Shown piece after piece: positions 25,901 to 31,996 of a stretch of DNA of 32,981 bases. The stretch's first letter is position 1. Each line of letters starts with the position of its first letter. The notes beneath the pieces were generated by a model, which did no database searches, had not been told where the DNA came from, and worked only from the letters and a program-made list of their open reading frames with translations. Source of the stretch: an uncultured Porphyromonadaceae bacterium (GTDB lineage Bacteria; Bacteroidota; Bacteroidia; Bacteroidales; Muribaculaceae); NCBI GenBank assembly GCA_947175605.1, contig CAMWNH010000019.1:1-32981 (forward strand), read 5' to 3'. Both the position numbers and the translations under genes were made by a program.

Positions 25901-26039
25901 TGCTGTCGGTGGTGATGAACCCGGCAATGAGATTCAGGCTCCGATGGCTCTCGTGATTCTTGGTGGTCTTGTCTCCAGCACAATCCTGAATATCTTTGTC
26001 GTTCCTGCGGTCTACCGTCTCCTCAATCGAAAAGAATAA
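22941..26039 (+). CDS. Heavy-metal RND efflux pump (CusA/CzcA family)
   Basis: This is a proton-driven inner-membrane trimer that pumps metal ions through the adaptor and outer-membrane factor. At 1032 residues it is full length, with 12 expected membrane spans. The start ([21 protein letters not shown]) and the [27 protein letters not shown] segment are typical HME. The TM4 proton-relay segment [20 protein letters not shown] (395-414) keeps the family Asp (D406) and Glu (E413). The first Asp of the CzcA DFG triplet is Ala400, as in CusA-type pumps. The porter segment [14 protein letters not shown] is also present. Its stop overlaps the next start by one base (TAATG). Substrate cannot be fixed by eye: Cu/Ag by the TM4 pattern, Zn/Co/Cd by family naming. 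Confidence 0.95.
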   Translation: [1032 protein letters not shown]

Positions 26040-27220
26040 TGAAAAAACTCCATAATCTGCTGCTATTCACGCTGCTGTCTGCGATGTCTCCGAGTGTGTT
26101 TGCTCAGGATGCATATTCTGATATTTGCAATACCATTCTTGCCTCTGATCCGGCTTTGAGAGCTGAAAGGCTCTCGCTTGATGCTTCCATCAAGTCCATG
26201 AGCGCTTCAAATTCCCTTGAAAATCCGGAAGTTGAGTTTGCTTATAAGTTTGGTTCTCCCGCAAGTGCTGATGTGAATAAATGGGATCTGTCCGTTTCGC
26301 AAGCTTTTGATTGGCCCGGCGTGTATTCCGCTCGCAGGAAAGCGCTTGGGTATCGTTCCCGCGCTGCGGAGGAAAGTCTGCGCGCTTATCGTCTTTCTCG
26401 TGAAGCTGATTTGCGGGAGCTGCTCGTAAGCTACACGGCCGCCTCGCATCGGATGCTCTTGCTTGAAGATTTCGCATCTAATGTCGATTCAATCTATCGA
26501 ATATCCGCTCGTGAATACGAGCGTCGCACGATCACAGTTCTCGATTGGCGTAAGGTTATGGTCGAGCGCGAGATGGCTGATGCCCGACTCGCCGAGGCCC
26601 GCAATGATATGAAGGTCATAGCAGGCAAACTGCAAGCTCTCAATGGAGGCTTCCCCTTGGACCTTTCGGGTCTGAATGATTATCCTTCCGGAACTTTGTC
26701 TGAGTTTAATTTTGCCTCCGTTCCCTCTTTGGCTGCTGCAAGATGGAGTATTGAGGCTGCCCGTGCCGATGCTTCAGCGTCTGCGCGAAATCGTCTCCCG
26801 GGCTTTTCGCTTGGATATGTTCATGAGGTGGAAGGCCGTGAGCATTTCAATGGCTTTAGTGTGGGCGTGTCTTTGCCTTTCTGGCGTTCGCAGAAAGAAA
26901 ATATCGCGGTGCGGATGCTTGCCGAGGCGGAAGCTGATGCTGCAGAGGCCCGTCACAGGGAGCTCGAGGCCGAGTACAACTCTCTAAGAGAGACCGTAAT
27001 GTCCCTGACAGCTCGTGCCGACCGACTCACTGAAGCCATCGGTGATCCGGTAGAATATGTCCGTCTGCTGGATAAGGCTCTCGCAGGAGGCACTATCACG
27101 CTCTATCAGTATTTTTATGAACTGAATAGCCTCCTTGAAGCACGCCTCACCGCCGAGGACCTACGTGCCCAATCAGCTCTCGCCCTCCAATCCGCCCACC
27201 GCTTCGTTCTTCCTGATTGA
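26039..27220 (+). CDS. TolC/CzcC-type outer-membrane efflux channel
   Basis: This is the outer-membrane factor of the tripartite exporter. The 393-residue protein has a signal peptide (LLLFTLLSAMSPSVFAQ, to about residue 22) and two repeated helical OEP halves. Segments such as NPEVEFAYKFG and GFSVGVSLPFWRSQKENIAVRMLAEAEADAAEARH are typical of the family. At 393 residues it is close to CzcC-type length. The ATG shares one base with the pump stop codon. The gene ends at 27220, 54 bp before a convergent small gene; no obvious terminator lies between. It is assigned to metal efflux by its operon position. Confidence 0.92.
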   Translation: MKKLHNLLLFTLLSAMSPSVFAQDAYSDICNTILASDPALRAERLSLDASIKSMSASNSLENPEVEFAYKFGSPASADVNKWDLSVSQAFDWPGVYSARRKALGYRSRAAEESLRAYRLSREADLRELLVSYTAASHRMLLLEDFASNVDSIYRISAREYERRTITVLDWRKVMVEREMADARLAEARNDMKVIAGKLQALNGGFPLDLSGLNDYPSGTLSEFNFASVPSLAAARWSIEAARADASASARNRLPGFSLGYVHEVEGREHFNGFSVGVSLPFWRSQKENIAVRMLAEAEADAAEARHRELEAEYNSLRETVMSLTARADRLTEAIGDPVEYVRLLDKALAGGTITLYQYFYELNSLLEARLTAEDLRAQSALALQSAHRFVLPD

Positions 27221-27274
27221 TTCAAGATGCTCCTCCCAAACTAATGTAGCAAGATACTTATCGCTGCGACAATG

Positions 27275-27460
27275 CTAATCCGAAATGCCTTTTTCTATCA
27301 TGTCGGAGGTTGTAGATGTATAATAAATATCTGTCGCAGTCTGAATTGAGACCTTGTATAACTCGCAGATATTAAGTATTATGTTCGCTATTTTAGACGC
27401 CCGTATGGCTGTTTTGCTTTCTTCGGTCACAACTGTTTGGTATCTATGAGTTTTAGACAT
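27275..27460 (-). CDS. Small third gene of the DUF3990 cassette, apparently cut by a TAG codon
   Basis: The 61-residue frame is basic and helical (ASKIANIILNICELYKVSIQTATDIYY). It ends ...MIEKGISD at a TAG (27277-27275). Past this codon the same frame stays open for 33 more codons to a TGA at 27173, reading HCRSDKYLATLVWEEHLE, which looks like genuine protein and completes the domain. The simplest reading is a nonsense change in a longer protein of roughly 75-95 residues. I associate this kind of small protein with DUF3791/DUF3990 loci, but the name is uncertain. It starts 17 bp after the DUF3990 stop. The extension would overlap the 3' end of the convergent efflux-channel gene. Confidence 0.6.
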   Translation of the reverse strand: MSKTHRYQTVVTEESKTAIRASKIANIILNICELYKVSIQTATDIYYTSTTSDMIEKGISD

Positions 27461-27477
27461 GTATCAAGCATCTTTTG

Positions 27478-27897
27478 CTAGCGGATGCAATATTGATTGT
27501 TGGGTTTTTGGTATTTTAGTAGCCCCAGAGTTTCATCAGCTGATAATTCTCCCTCGAAATAGCGGTCAAGCGTCTGGATAACACGGTCATTTGCAATACC
27601 GCCGATTACGATGTCATAATCAGTATCATCATCTCCGGCCCTGCATTTAGAAACAAAATCAAGCCAATTTTTATCATAGGAGTCAAATTCAAGAACCTTC
27701 CACTGATCAGGAGAAAAATCAAGTTCATATGTATTTAGCCACGCATCTTGCTGACGTCTTGAAAAGCGTTGTGCATATTTCTCTGCCTGGTCATACAATG
27801 ATGTAAGATAGAATCCCTTGCCGAAGTCAAGATAGTCTCTGGAATGTTCTGTATCAGGATGCAGAACAGAAACATTTGAAGAGTGGTATAGTTTCAT
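27478..27897 (-). CDS. DUF3990 family protein, probable ADP-ribosyltransferase-like toxin component
   Basis: The 139-residue protein starts MKLYHSSNVSVLHPD and has LDFGKGFYLTSLYDQAEKYAQR (residues 23-44) and DYDIVIGGIANDRVI (94-108), the hallmarks of DUF3990. This family is placed in the ADP-ribosyltransferase-like superfamily and is often coupled to DUF3791 as a suspected toxin-antitoxin pair (family knowledge, not tested here). Its ATG overlaps the DUF3791 stop by 4 bp. The frame ends ...NNQYCIR at TAG (27480-27478) and would continue QKMLDTCLKLIDTKQL to a TGA at 27427. The C-terminus may therefore be cut by a nonsense change. No membrane segment or signal is present. Confidence 0.82.
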   Translation of the reverse strand: MKLYHSSNVSVLHPDTEHSRDYLDFGKGFYLTSLYDQAEKYAQRFSRRQQDAWLNTYELDFSPDQWKVLEFDSYDKNWLDFVSKCRAGDDDTDYDIVIGGIANDRVIQTLDRYFEGELSADETLGLLKYQKPNNQYCIR

Positions 27898-28112
27898 TGT
27901 GGCAATACTCCTTTCTCCTTCATATAGTCCGTAAGATCAGCTATAAGATAACGGGAACTGAAAGTATGTAACACGTCATATGATGGAACGATATAGCCAT
28001 ATAAAATGCCTGATTGTTTCAATCGCATATAGACTTCCTGCTGACTCAGCTTAAGTTGTTGTGCAAGTTTGCTAATACAATATGTTACAAAATCAAGTGT
28101 CTTCTTATCCAT
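27894..28112 (-). CDS. DUF3791 family small protein, predicted partner of DUF3990
   Basis: I chose the ATG at 28112 (MDKKTLDFVTYCISKLAQ), giving 72 residues. Upstream codons are antisense noise over the MerR gene. The pattern fits DUF3791: an FVTYCI helix, SQQEVYMRLKQSGILYGYIVPSYDVLHT in the middle and YLIADLTDYMKEKGV at the end. In many genomes this gene overlaps DUF3990, as here by 4 bp (ATGA), which suggests it is translated first and could neutralise the ART-like product. It begins 31 bp after the MerR stop on the same strand and may borrow the M23-MerR promoter, as I saw no separate one. Confidence 0.82.
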   Translation of the reverse strand: MDKKTLDFVTYCISKLAQQLKLSQQEVYMRLKQSGILYGYIVPSYDVLHTFSSRYLIADLTDYMKEKGVLPQ

Positions 28113-28143
28113 AATTTTCTTAGCCGGTCCCGGATATAAACGA

Positions 28144-28476
28144 TTATTTTCGGGAGATTTGGTCGAGGAGTTTCTGGAGTTGTGAGCGAGCTTCCTCCAG
28201 GCGGCGTACGATATCGGCTGTCTTGTCGATGCCGCGTCGGTTACGCTTGAGCTCATCCCGGGCTGCCTCAAGCTTCAAACCGCGTTCATGCAGCAGAAAG
28301 CGCAGCATCCTAATCGTTTCAATATCCTTTGGCGTGTAGCGGCGCTGACCTTTGTGTGTACGGTTGGGCTTGAGCTCTGAAAACTGTGTTTCCCAGAAAC
28401 GCAGTGTGGAAGGCGGCAGTTCCGTGAGTTCGGAAACTTCGCTGATCGTGTAGAAATGTTTGTCGAGAGAGTCCAT
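28144..28476 (-). CDS. MerR-family transcriptional regulator
   Basis: The 110-residue protein has an N-terminal winged helix-turn-helix, YTISEVSELTELPPSTLRFWE (residues 9-29), with the MerR wing RRYTPKDIETIRMLRFLLHERGLKLEAARDEL (45-76). The C-terminal coiled-coil helix (about 85-108) should form the dimer. No effector-binding domain or metal-binding cysteines are seen, so this is not a classical metal sensor despite the neighbouring efflux operon. It lies 5 bp after the M23 peptidase stop, in the arrangement common in Bacteroidales, and is followed by the DUF3791/DUF3990 cassette. Confidence 0.92.
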   Translation of the reverse strand: MDSLDKHFYTISEVSELTELPPSTLRFWETQFSELKPNRTHKGQRRYTPKDIETIRMLRFLLHERGLKLEAARDELKRNRRGIDKTADIVRRLEEARSQLQKLLDQISRK

Positions 28477-28481
28477 GGCTA

Positions 28482-29453
28482 TCAGTCCATCATTCGACCT
28501 GCGTTTTCGGCCAGTCGTATCATTTCATCGTATTCCTCGGGAGTGATGTCGTAGTAGTGGTAGTAGACAGGGTTCTGTGGCTGCCCTTTGAGGCGTACCT
28601 CATAGTGGAGGTGCGGTCCGGTGCTTTTTCCCGTATTGCCTACTTTGCCGATTAGATCGCCACGGTGAATTGTCTGTCCGGGACGGACATCAATTTCAGA
28701 AAGGTGGGCATAACGTGTGGTGTAGTTGTATCCGTGGTTGATTTCCACCATATTGCCGTAAGCACTTTCCCATCCGGCGGTTGTGATAGTACCGTCGCCG
28801 GTTGCATAGACCGGCGTACCGGGCGGAGCCGAAAAGTCGAGTCCTTCGTGAAATCGCGTGGTTCCGTACACAGGATCGATGCGCGTGCCATAGCCTGACG
28901 CAACTGTGCGAAGATATTTTTCCGAGATGGGAGGTATAGCGGGAATGTGTGCAAGACGATGCTCGTTCGCACCGGCAAGACTTGCAAGCGAGTCAAACGA
29001 CAGGGACTGGACATAGAGCATGCGTTCGAGGCGATCGAATTTATCCTCTACTTCCACTATTACCTGTGGATCGGCCAACGAGTCCAGCCTGCTTATGGCT
29101 CTCTGCCTCTCGAGCCCTGCATACCGCTGCCCTGGTGAAATAGGTTCGGCTTGCATCATTACCCGATAGAAGTTATTGTCACGGTCGGCAAGATCCTCCA
29201 TTACTGACAATGCCACGTCCGCACGATGGTGAAGCACGTTGATTTCTGATCGAAGTGTCTCGTTCTCATTGCGCAACTCTTTTTCTCGGGGGAAATCCAT
29301 CAACGAATATGCCACGGCAACCACTGCTATTCCGGCTATAACACCCGTAATACCCTGACTTATACGTGCACGAATACGTTCGCGCCGTGTGGGGAACACG
29401 CGCTCGTATTGTTCAGTGGAGGAATTATAGCGATAGAAGATTCGTTGGCTCAT
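28482..29453 (-). CDS. M23-family peptidoglycan endopeptidase, membrane anchored
   Basis: I prefer the ATG at 29453 (MSQRIFYRYN), giving 323 residues; a longer frame to 29489 would start upstream of the promoter box. A single membrane span lies near residues 34-52. A coiled coil follows (about 57-85), and then the LytM/M23 domain (about 185-300) with zinc ligands in FHEGLD (H202, D206) and HLHYEV (H281, H283), and YAHL (H250) in the active site. All core residues are present, so it should be catalytically active on periplasmic peptidoglycan cross-links. The TATTTTTGCAG promoter box ends 3 bp before the ATG, so the mRNA is probably leaderless. The MerR gene follows after 5 bp. Confidence 0.93.
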   Translation of the reverse strand: MSQRIFYRYNSSTEQYERVFPTRRERIRARISQGITGVIAGIAVVAVAYSLMDFPREKELRNENETLRSEINVLHHRADVALSVMEDLADRDNNFYRVMMQAEPISPGQRYAGLERQRAISRLDSLADPQVIVEVEDKFDRLERMLYVQSLSFDSLASLAGANEHRLAHIPAIPPISEKYLRTVASGYGTRIDPVYGTTRFHEGLDFSAPPGTPVYATGDGTITTAGWESAYGNMVEINHGYNYTTRYAHLSEIDVRPGQTIHRGDLIGKVGNTGKSTGPHLHYEVRLKGQPQNPVYYHYYDITPEEYDEMIRLAENAGRMMD

Positions 29454-29456
29454 CGT

Positions 29457-29467
29457 CTGCAAAAATA
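29457..29467 (-). promoter_or_regulatory. Promoter box of the M23-MerR operon
   Basis: TATTTTTGCAG (29467-29457, minus strand) lies 3 bp before the M23 ATG. With a start 5-7 bases past the box, transcription would begin at or next to the ATG. No convincing TTG is found 19 bp upstream. Confidence 0.55.
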
Positions 29468-29500
29468 AGAAAAATTTTTCGCAGAACATTCCGGAATTTG

Positions 29501-29509
29501 TATTTTTGC
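29501..29509 (+). promoter_or_regulatory. Promoter box of the small membrane-protein gene
   Basis: TATTTTTGC (29501-29509, plus strand) mirrors the box of the divergent operon. A start near 29515 gives a 14-nt leader before the ATG at 29529. No TTG lies exactly at the expected distance. Confidence 0.55.
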
Positions 29510-29528
29510 AGATAAAATAAAATTACAT

Positions 29529-30098
29529 ATGCGTTTTTTGCGATCGATTCTACCTTCAATCTTGATAACTCTTGCTGTTTTAGGCTGGATATTTGTTTTT
29601 TTGCAGGCTAAAATGGCGGTGTCTGGTGAATGGCGTCTGCCTGTTACGGCAGCGTGCATCGCTGTCATTATCACTCGTGGCGGAGCTCCGCGCTTTTGGG
29701 GTTCTGAGCTCCGGATAAAGAATGGCGTGATTAATAGAGCCATAGGCATTCTCGTATCGACAGGACTGGTGGCTGCGATACTTATTTCTTTAAATTTCAT
29801 TCCTCATCCCGGAAAGGAAGATGAAGTCTATAAATGCCCTATAGAGCGATTATACAAGACCACACATCAGCATACGCGCAGGGTAGGGCGACACTATACT
29901 ACCACCGGCAGCGTTTATTATCGCTATCATGCGGACGTGAGGTTGAGGGATGGAAAAGTGAAGGAATATCCTCTGACCCTGAACCGGTATCGTAAGCTAC
30001 ATAAGGGCGATTCTCTTTCCATAGAAATCCATCACGGCCTCCTCGGCATGGACTATTTCACGCCGGCAAAAAATAAAAATAATGATAGTCGCAAATGA
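29529..30098 (+). CDS. Small membrane protein of unknown function
   Basis: I do not recognise the family. The 189-residue protein has a hydrophobic N-terminus (ILITLAVLGWIFVFLQA, about 10-26), a weaker span (LPVTAACIAVIIT, 37-49) and a clear span (AIGILVSTGLVAAILISLNFI, about 71-91). A soluble basic C-terminal half follows, rich in Tyr, His, Arg and Lys, with strand-like repeats (YYRYHADVRLRDGKVKEYPLTLNRYRKL). This looks like a membrane-anchored beta-domain facing one side of the inner membrane. A TATTTTTGC promoter lies 20 bp upstream, and terminators follow at 30099-30148. It diverges from the M23-MerR operon. Confidence 0.75.
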   Translation: MRFLRSILPSILITLAVLGWIFVFLQAKMAVSGEWRLPVTAACIAVIITRGGAPRFWGSELRIKNGVINRAIGILVSTGLVAAILISLNFIPHPGKEDEVYKCPIERLYKTTHQHTRRVGRHYTTTGSVYYRYHADVRLRDGKVKEYPLTLNRYRKLHKGDSLSIEIHHGLLGMDYFTPAKNKNNDSRK

Positions 30099-30112
30099 CA
30101 GTCACGCGACTG

Positions 30113-30148
30113 TGATTATTTGACATGGCTGAAGAAATAATCATTTTT
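30113..30148 (+). terminator. Intrinsic terminator of the small membrane-protein gene
   Basis: TGATTATTT (30113-30121) pairs perfectly with AAATAATCA (30135-30143), with five Ts after the stem (30144-30148). A smaller stem CAGTC/GACTG (30099-30112) sits right after the stop codon. The first stem is all A-T rich, so it may be modest in strength. Confidence 0.6.
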
Positions 30149-30602
30149 CAAAAGAATATAATTCAGAATTATGGATAAAATCAAGATTCGCCGGGTATAC
30201 ATGCTAATCGACGAAAACAGATGAAATCACTTGAGTGGATTCGAGAGGTGTGTATGGATTCAAATTGTATAGAGAGTCTTTCTACGCATGATCCTGATGT
30301 AAAATCACATATCGTGGAACTGGAGGTGTAATGTGACTGATGCCTTGAGTATTTGAAAGCCGAGAGTTCAATGGACATCATCTATTGAGTTATGTTTTGA
30401 TTATAGCTATAAATCAGCATATTATGTTTTGTAAGGTGTACTAAATAGGTACTTAATGGTGTAATTGAGGTAAATGGATAGAATGGTTTTATGAAGTTTT
30501 AATACCTATTTGTTTTATTTAATTCTAACGATTTCGATTTGTTTGTAGAAGATTTGAAGTCCTGAATGGCAGGACTTTGAGAAAATTTTTGTAAATTTGC
30601 AG
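30149..30602. other. AT-rich gap with a short frame and a hairpin before the structured RNA
   Basis: No gene is certain in these 450 bases. A 36-codon plus-strand frame (30221-30331, MKSLEWIREVC...IVELEV) reads protein-like. It is followed in the same frame, after two stop codons, by a further 15 codons (CLEYLKAESSMDIIY), so it may be the remains of a small gene. A perfect 8-bp hairpin AAGTCCTG/CAGGACTT lies at 30557-30577, just before the RNA promoter. The stretch is markedly more AT-rich than the core genes. Confidence 0.4.
30592..30600 (+). promoter_or_regulatory. -7 box of the structured RNA candidate
   Basis: TAAATTTGC (30592-30600) fits TAnnTTTGC. The predicted start (about 30603-30607) coincides with the first base-paired helix of the RNA. 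A clear TTG at 19-21 bp upstream is absent; one lies at 12 bp. Confidence 0.55.
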
Positions 30603-30912
30603 TCGCATATCGCCCGCAGAGGCCCGATGTGGGTTTCGGGGTGAGATGCGAAGACATATAGAAAGCGTTACTCGACGCTCTTTCTTGGCGTATAGAAACT
30701 TCGCAACTTTCAATCTCGGTCAAGAATGAGACAACGGTAAGCGGCTATGTGGATATGTATATATTACCTTACAGTGTGTAACGCATTGTATAGGGAATTA
30801 CATACATATTTGCGTGAGGCCTCTGCATCGTTGCTCGTTCCAATCGAGATGGGCAATGCGAAGGCCTCTATACGTGGGAGCGAGTGACTAGTACGGCTCT
30901 CACGCTTTTTTT
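30603..30912 (+). ncRNA. Structured independent RNA of about 310 nt, family not identified
   Basis: Several helices can be drawn by eye. The 5' hairpin pairs TCGCAT (30603-30608) with ATGCGA (30646-30651), enclosing TCGC/GTGA and a CCCGA/TCGGG tip. A second near 30661-30687 pairs GAAAGCG with CGCTCTTTC. A third pairs GAGGCCT (30816-30822) with AGGCCTC (30862-30868), tipped by CTCG/CGAG. An intrinsic terminator ends the unit. A -7 box precedes it and no frame within it looks coding, so it appears to be a free-standing transcript. It lacks the signatures I know for RNase P, tmRNA and SRP RNA. A Bacteroidales 6S-like RNA is one possibility; an RNA from a mobile element is another. Confidence 0.6.
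30873..30912 (+). terminator. Intrinsic terminator of the structured RNA
   Basis: CGTGGGAGC (30873-30881) pairs with GCTCTCACG (30896-30904) with one G-U pair, followed by C and seven Ts (30906-30912). This is one of the cleanest terminators in the window. Confidence 0.85.
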
Positions 30913-30954
30913 GTTTCACAGCCATATAGGAGAGCTATGGCTAAATAGCAAACA

Positions 30955-31197
30955 ATGTATTACACTTTTTCGCAAGAGGAACTTTTGTTTATGGATGAAA
31001 ACAAAGTTCATAGTTTCAGAGGTAAGAGAGTTGTTGTCACAAAGGCAAATGGAGATATCATAGAATCCTCCATCTCAAATTTAATTGGAGCTTCAAATAC
31101 GCCACACTTACCTTGTGGTTTCATCCTATCTAATGGCATGGAAATAGGGTTTGCGTCAATTAAGACCATTATAATCTACGTAAATGACAACAACTAG
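30955..31197 (+). CDS. Small AT-rich protein of unknown function (80 residues)
   Basis: I do not recognise this protein. It reads as a compact alpha/beta domain: KRVVVTKANGDIIESSISNLIG suggests a small beta-barrel strand pattern, followed by LPCGFILSNGMEIGFASIKTIIIYV. There is no signal peptide or membrane helix. I kept the ATG at 30955; a second Met at residue 13 is possible. It ends at TAG (31195-31197), one of only three TAG stops among the genes here. The downstream lipoprotein ATG begins one base after this stop, so the two are likely co-expressed. Base composition is clearly more AT-rich than the core genes, suggesting transfer. Confidence 0.6.
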   Translation: MYYTFSQEELLFMDENKVHSFRGKRVVVTKANGDIIESSISNLIGASNTPHLPCGFILSNGMEIGFASIKTIIIYVNDNN

Positions 31198-31198
31198 C

Positions 31199-31921
31199 AT
31201 GAAGTCACTCAAATTTTCTATCACCATGATATTAATGCTGCTATTTAGTAGTTGCGGAACATGGTATCAGGCAACCTTAAATTCTCGTGGTATATCTCCC
31301 GAAAAGAAGACCTACCACATAACTTCATCAGATTCTACTATTTTGTCAACCTTAGAATTTAAGGAATATGCAGATATTCTTAAAAACAGGTTGAATGAAT
31401 GCGGATATATGAACGTATCCCCCGACGAATCTGACATTGTTATTTTATTGGATTACAATCTTGGAGACACATATCTTGCTGGAACATATACTGGTAGTTA
31501 TAACTATTCTACGGTTAATGCTAATACTTACGTCAAGTCTAATACTAATGCAAGTGCCAGCGCCAATACAAAAGTTTCGAATTCTGGTGTTAAAACTAAG
31601 GCTTATGGTAATAGTAATACTACGACCTCTGTAAAAACATCTGGATATTCAACAGGCTATACTGGAACAAGTAGTATAAACACATACAAAATACCACTAC
31701 TCGTCAGAATCTCAGCAATTAACAAAAAATCAAATGAAACTGTTTGGGAGGTTTCCGTCAGAGATAATCTATCTCGAGAAACTCAAATGCAATCTGTTAT
31801 GCCATGGCTGATTTTAAGCGCACAGCCATACTTTGGGAAAAGTTCACAAGGTGAAATCGTAACTAAAGTTAATAACACAAATGCTATTAAAGAACAATAC
31901 AATCTCATTTGGCCGTATTGA
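31199..31921 (+). CDS. DUF4136-like lipoprotein with Ser/Thr/Asn-rich insert
   Basis: I chose the ATG at 31199 (MKSLKFSITM), because it gives a clean lipoprotein signal ending in FSSC (Cys19); an in-frame ATG at 31184 only adds MTTTS. The 240-residue product resembles DUF4136 lipoproteins: KTYHITSSDS, a helical LKNRLNECGYMNVSPDESDIVILLDYNLGD segment, and a final half with strand-like NETVWEVSVRDN. Residues about 100-155 are a low-complexity run of Ser, Thr, Asn and Gly. It should sit in the envelope facing the periplasm or surface. It is AT-rich, directly follows the 80-residue gene, and is closed by a hairpin at 31941-31974. Confidence 0.75.
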   Translation: MKSLKFSITMILMLLFSSCGTWYQATLNSRGISPEKKTYHITSSDSTILSTLEFKEYADILKNRLNECGYMNVSPDESDIVILLDYNLGDTYLAGTYTGSYNYSTVNANTYVKSNTNASASANTKVSNSGVKTKAYGNSNTTTSVKTSGYSTGYTGTSSINTYKIPLLVRISAINKKSNETVWEVSVRDNLSRETQMQSVMPWLILSAQPYFGKSSQGEIVTKVNNTNAIKEQYNLIWPY

Positions 31922-31940
31922 AAATGAGTCACAAATAATA

Positions 31941-31974
31941 AGCCCGACGTGTAAAGAAGATCTTTCGTCGGGCT
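31941..31974 (+). terminator. Hairpin terminator of the lipoprotein operon
   Basis: AGCCCGACG (31941-31949) and CGTCGGGCT (31966-31974) form a perfect 9-bp stem 19 bp after the lipoprotein stop. A strong T-run is lacking on both sides, so efficiency is uncertain. Its high GC contrasts with the AT-rich genes before it. Confidence 0.6.
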
Positions 31975-31996
31975 GAATTATGTTCGGAAAGTATGA

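Noticed and set aside
28113-28271. Extended start for the DUF3791 gene (125-codon version)
   Set aside because: The extra residues are encoded antisense-like over the end of MerR, are low in protein-like composition, and the DUF3791 domain starts at the ATG at 28112.
28144-28476. MerR protein as the metal sensor controlling the efflux operon
   Set aside because: It lacks the metal-binding cysteines and effector region of CueR/ZntR-type sensors, and it is part of the conserved M23-MerR pair on the other strand.
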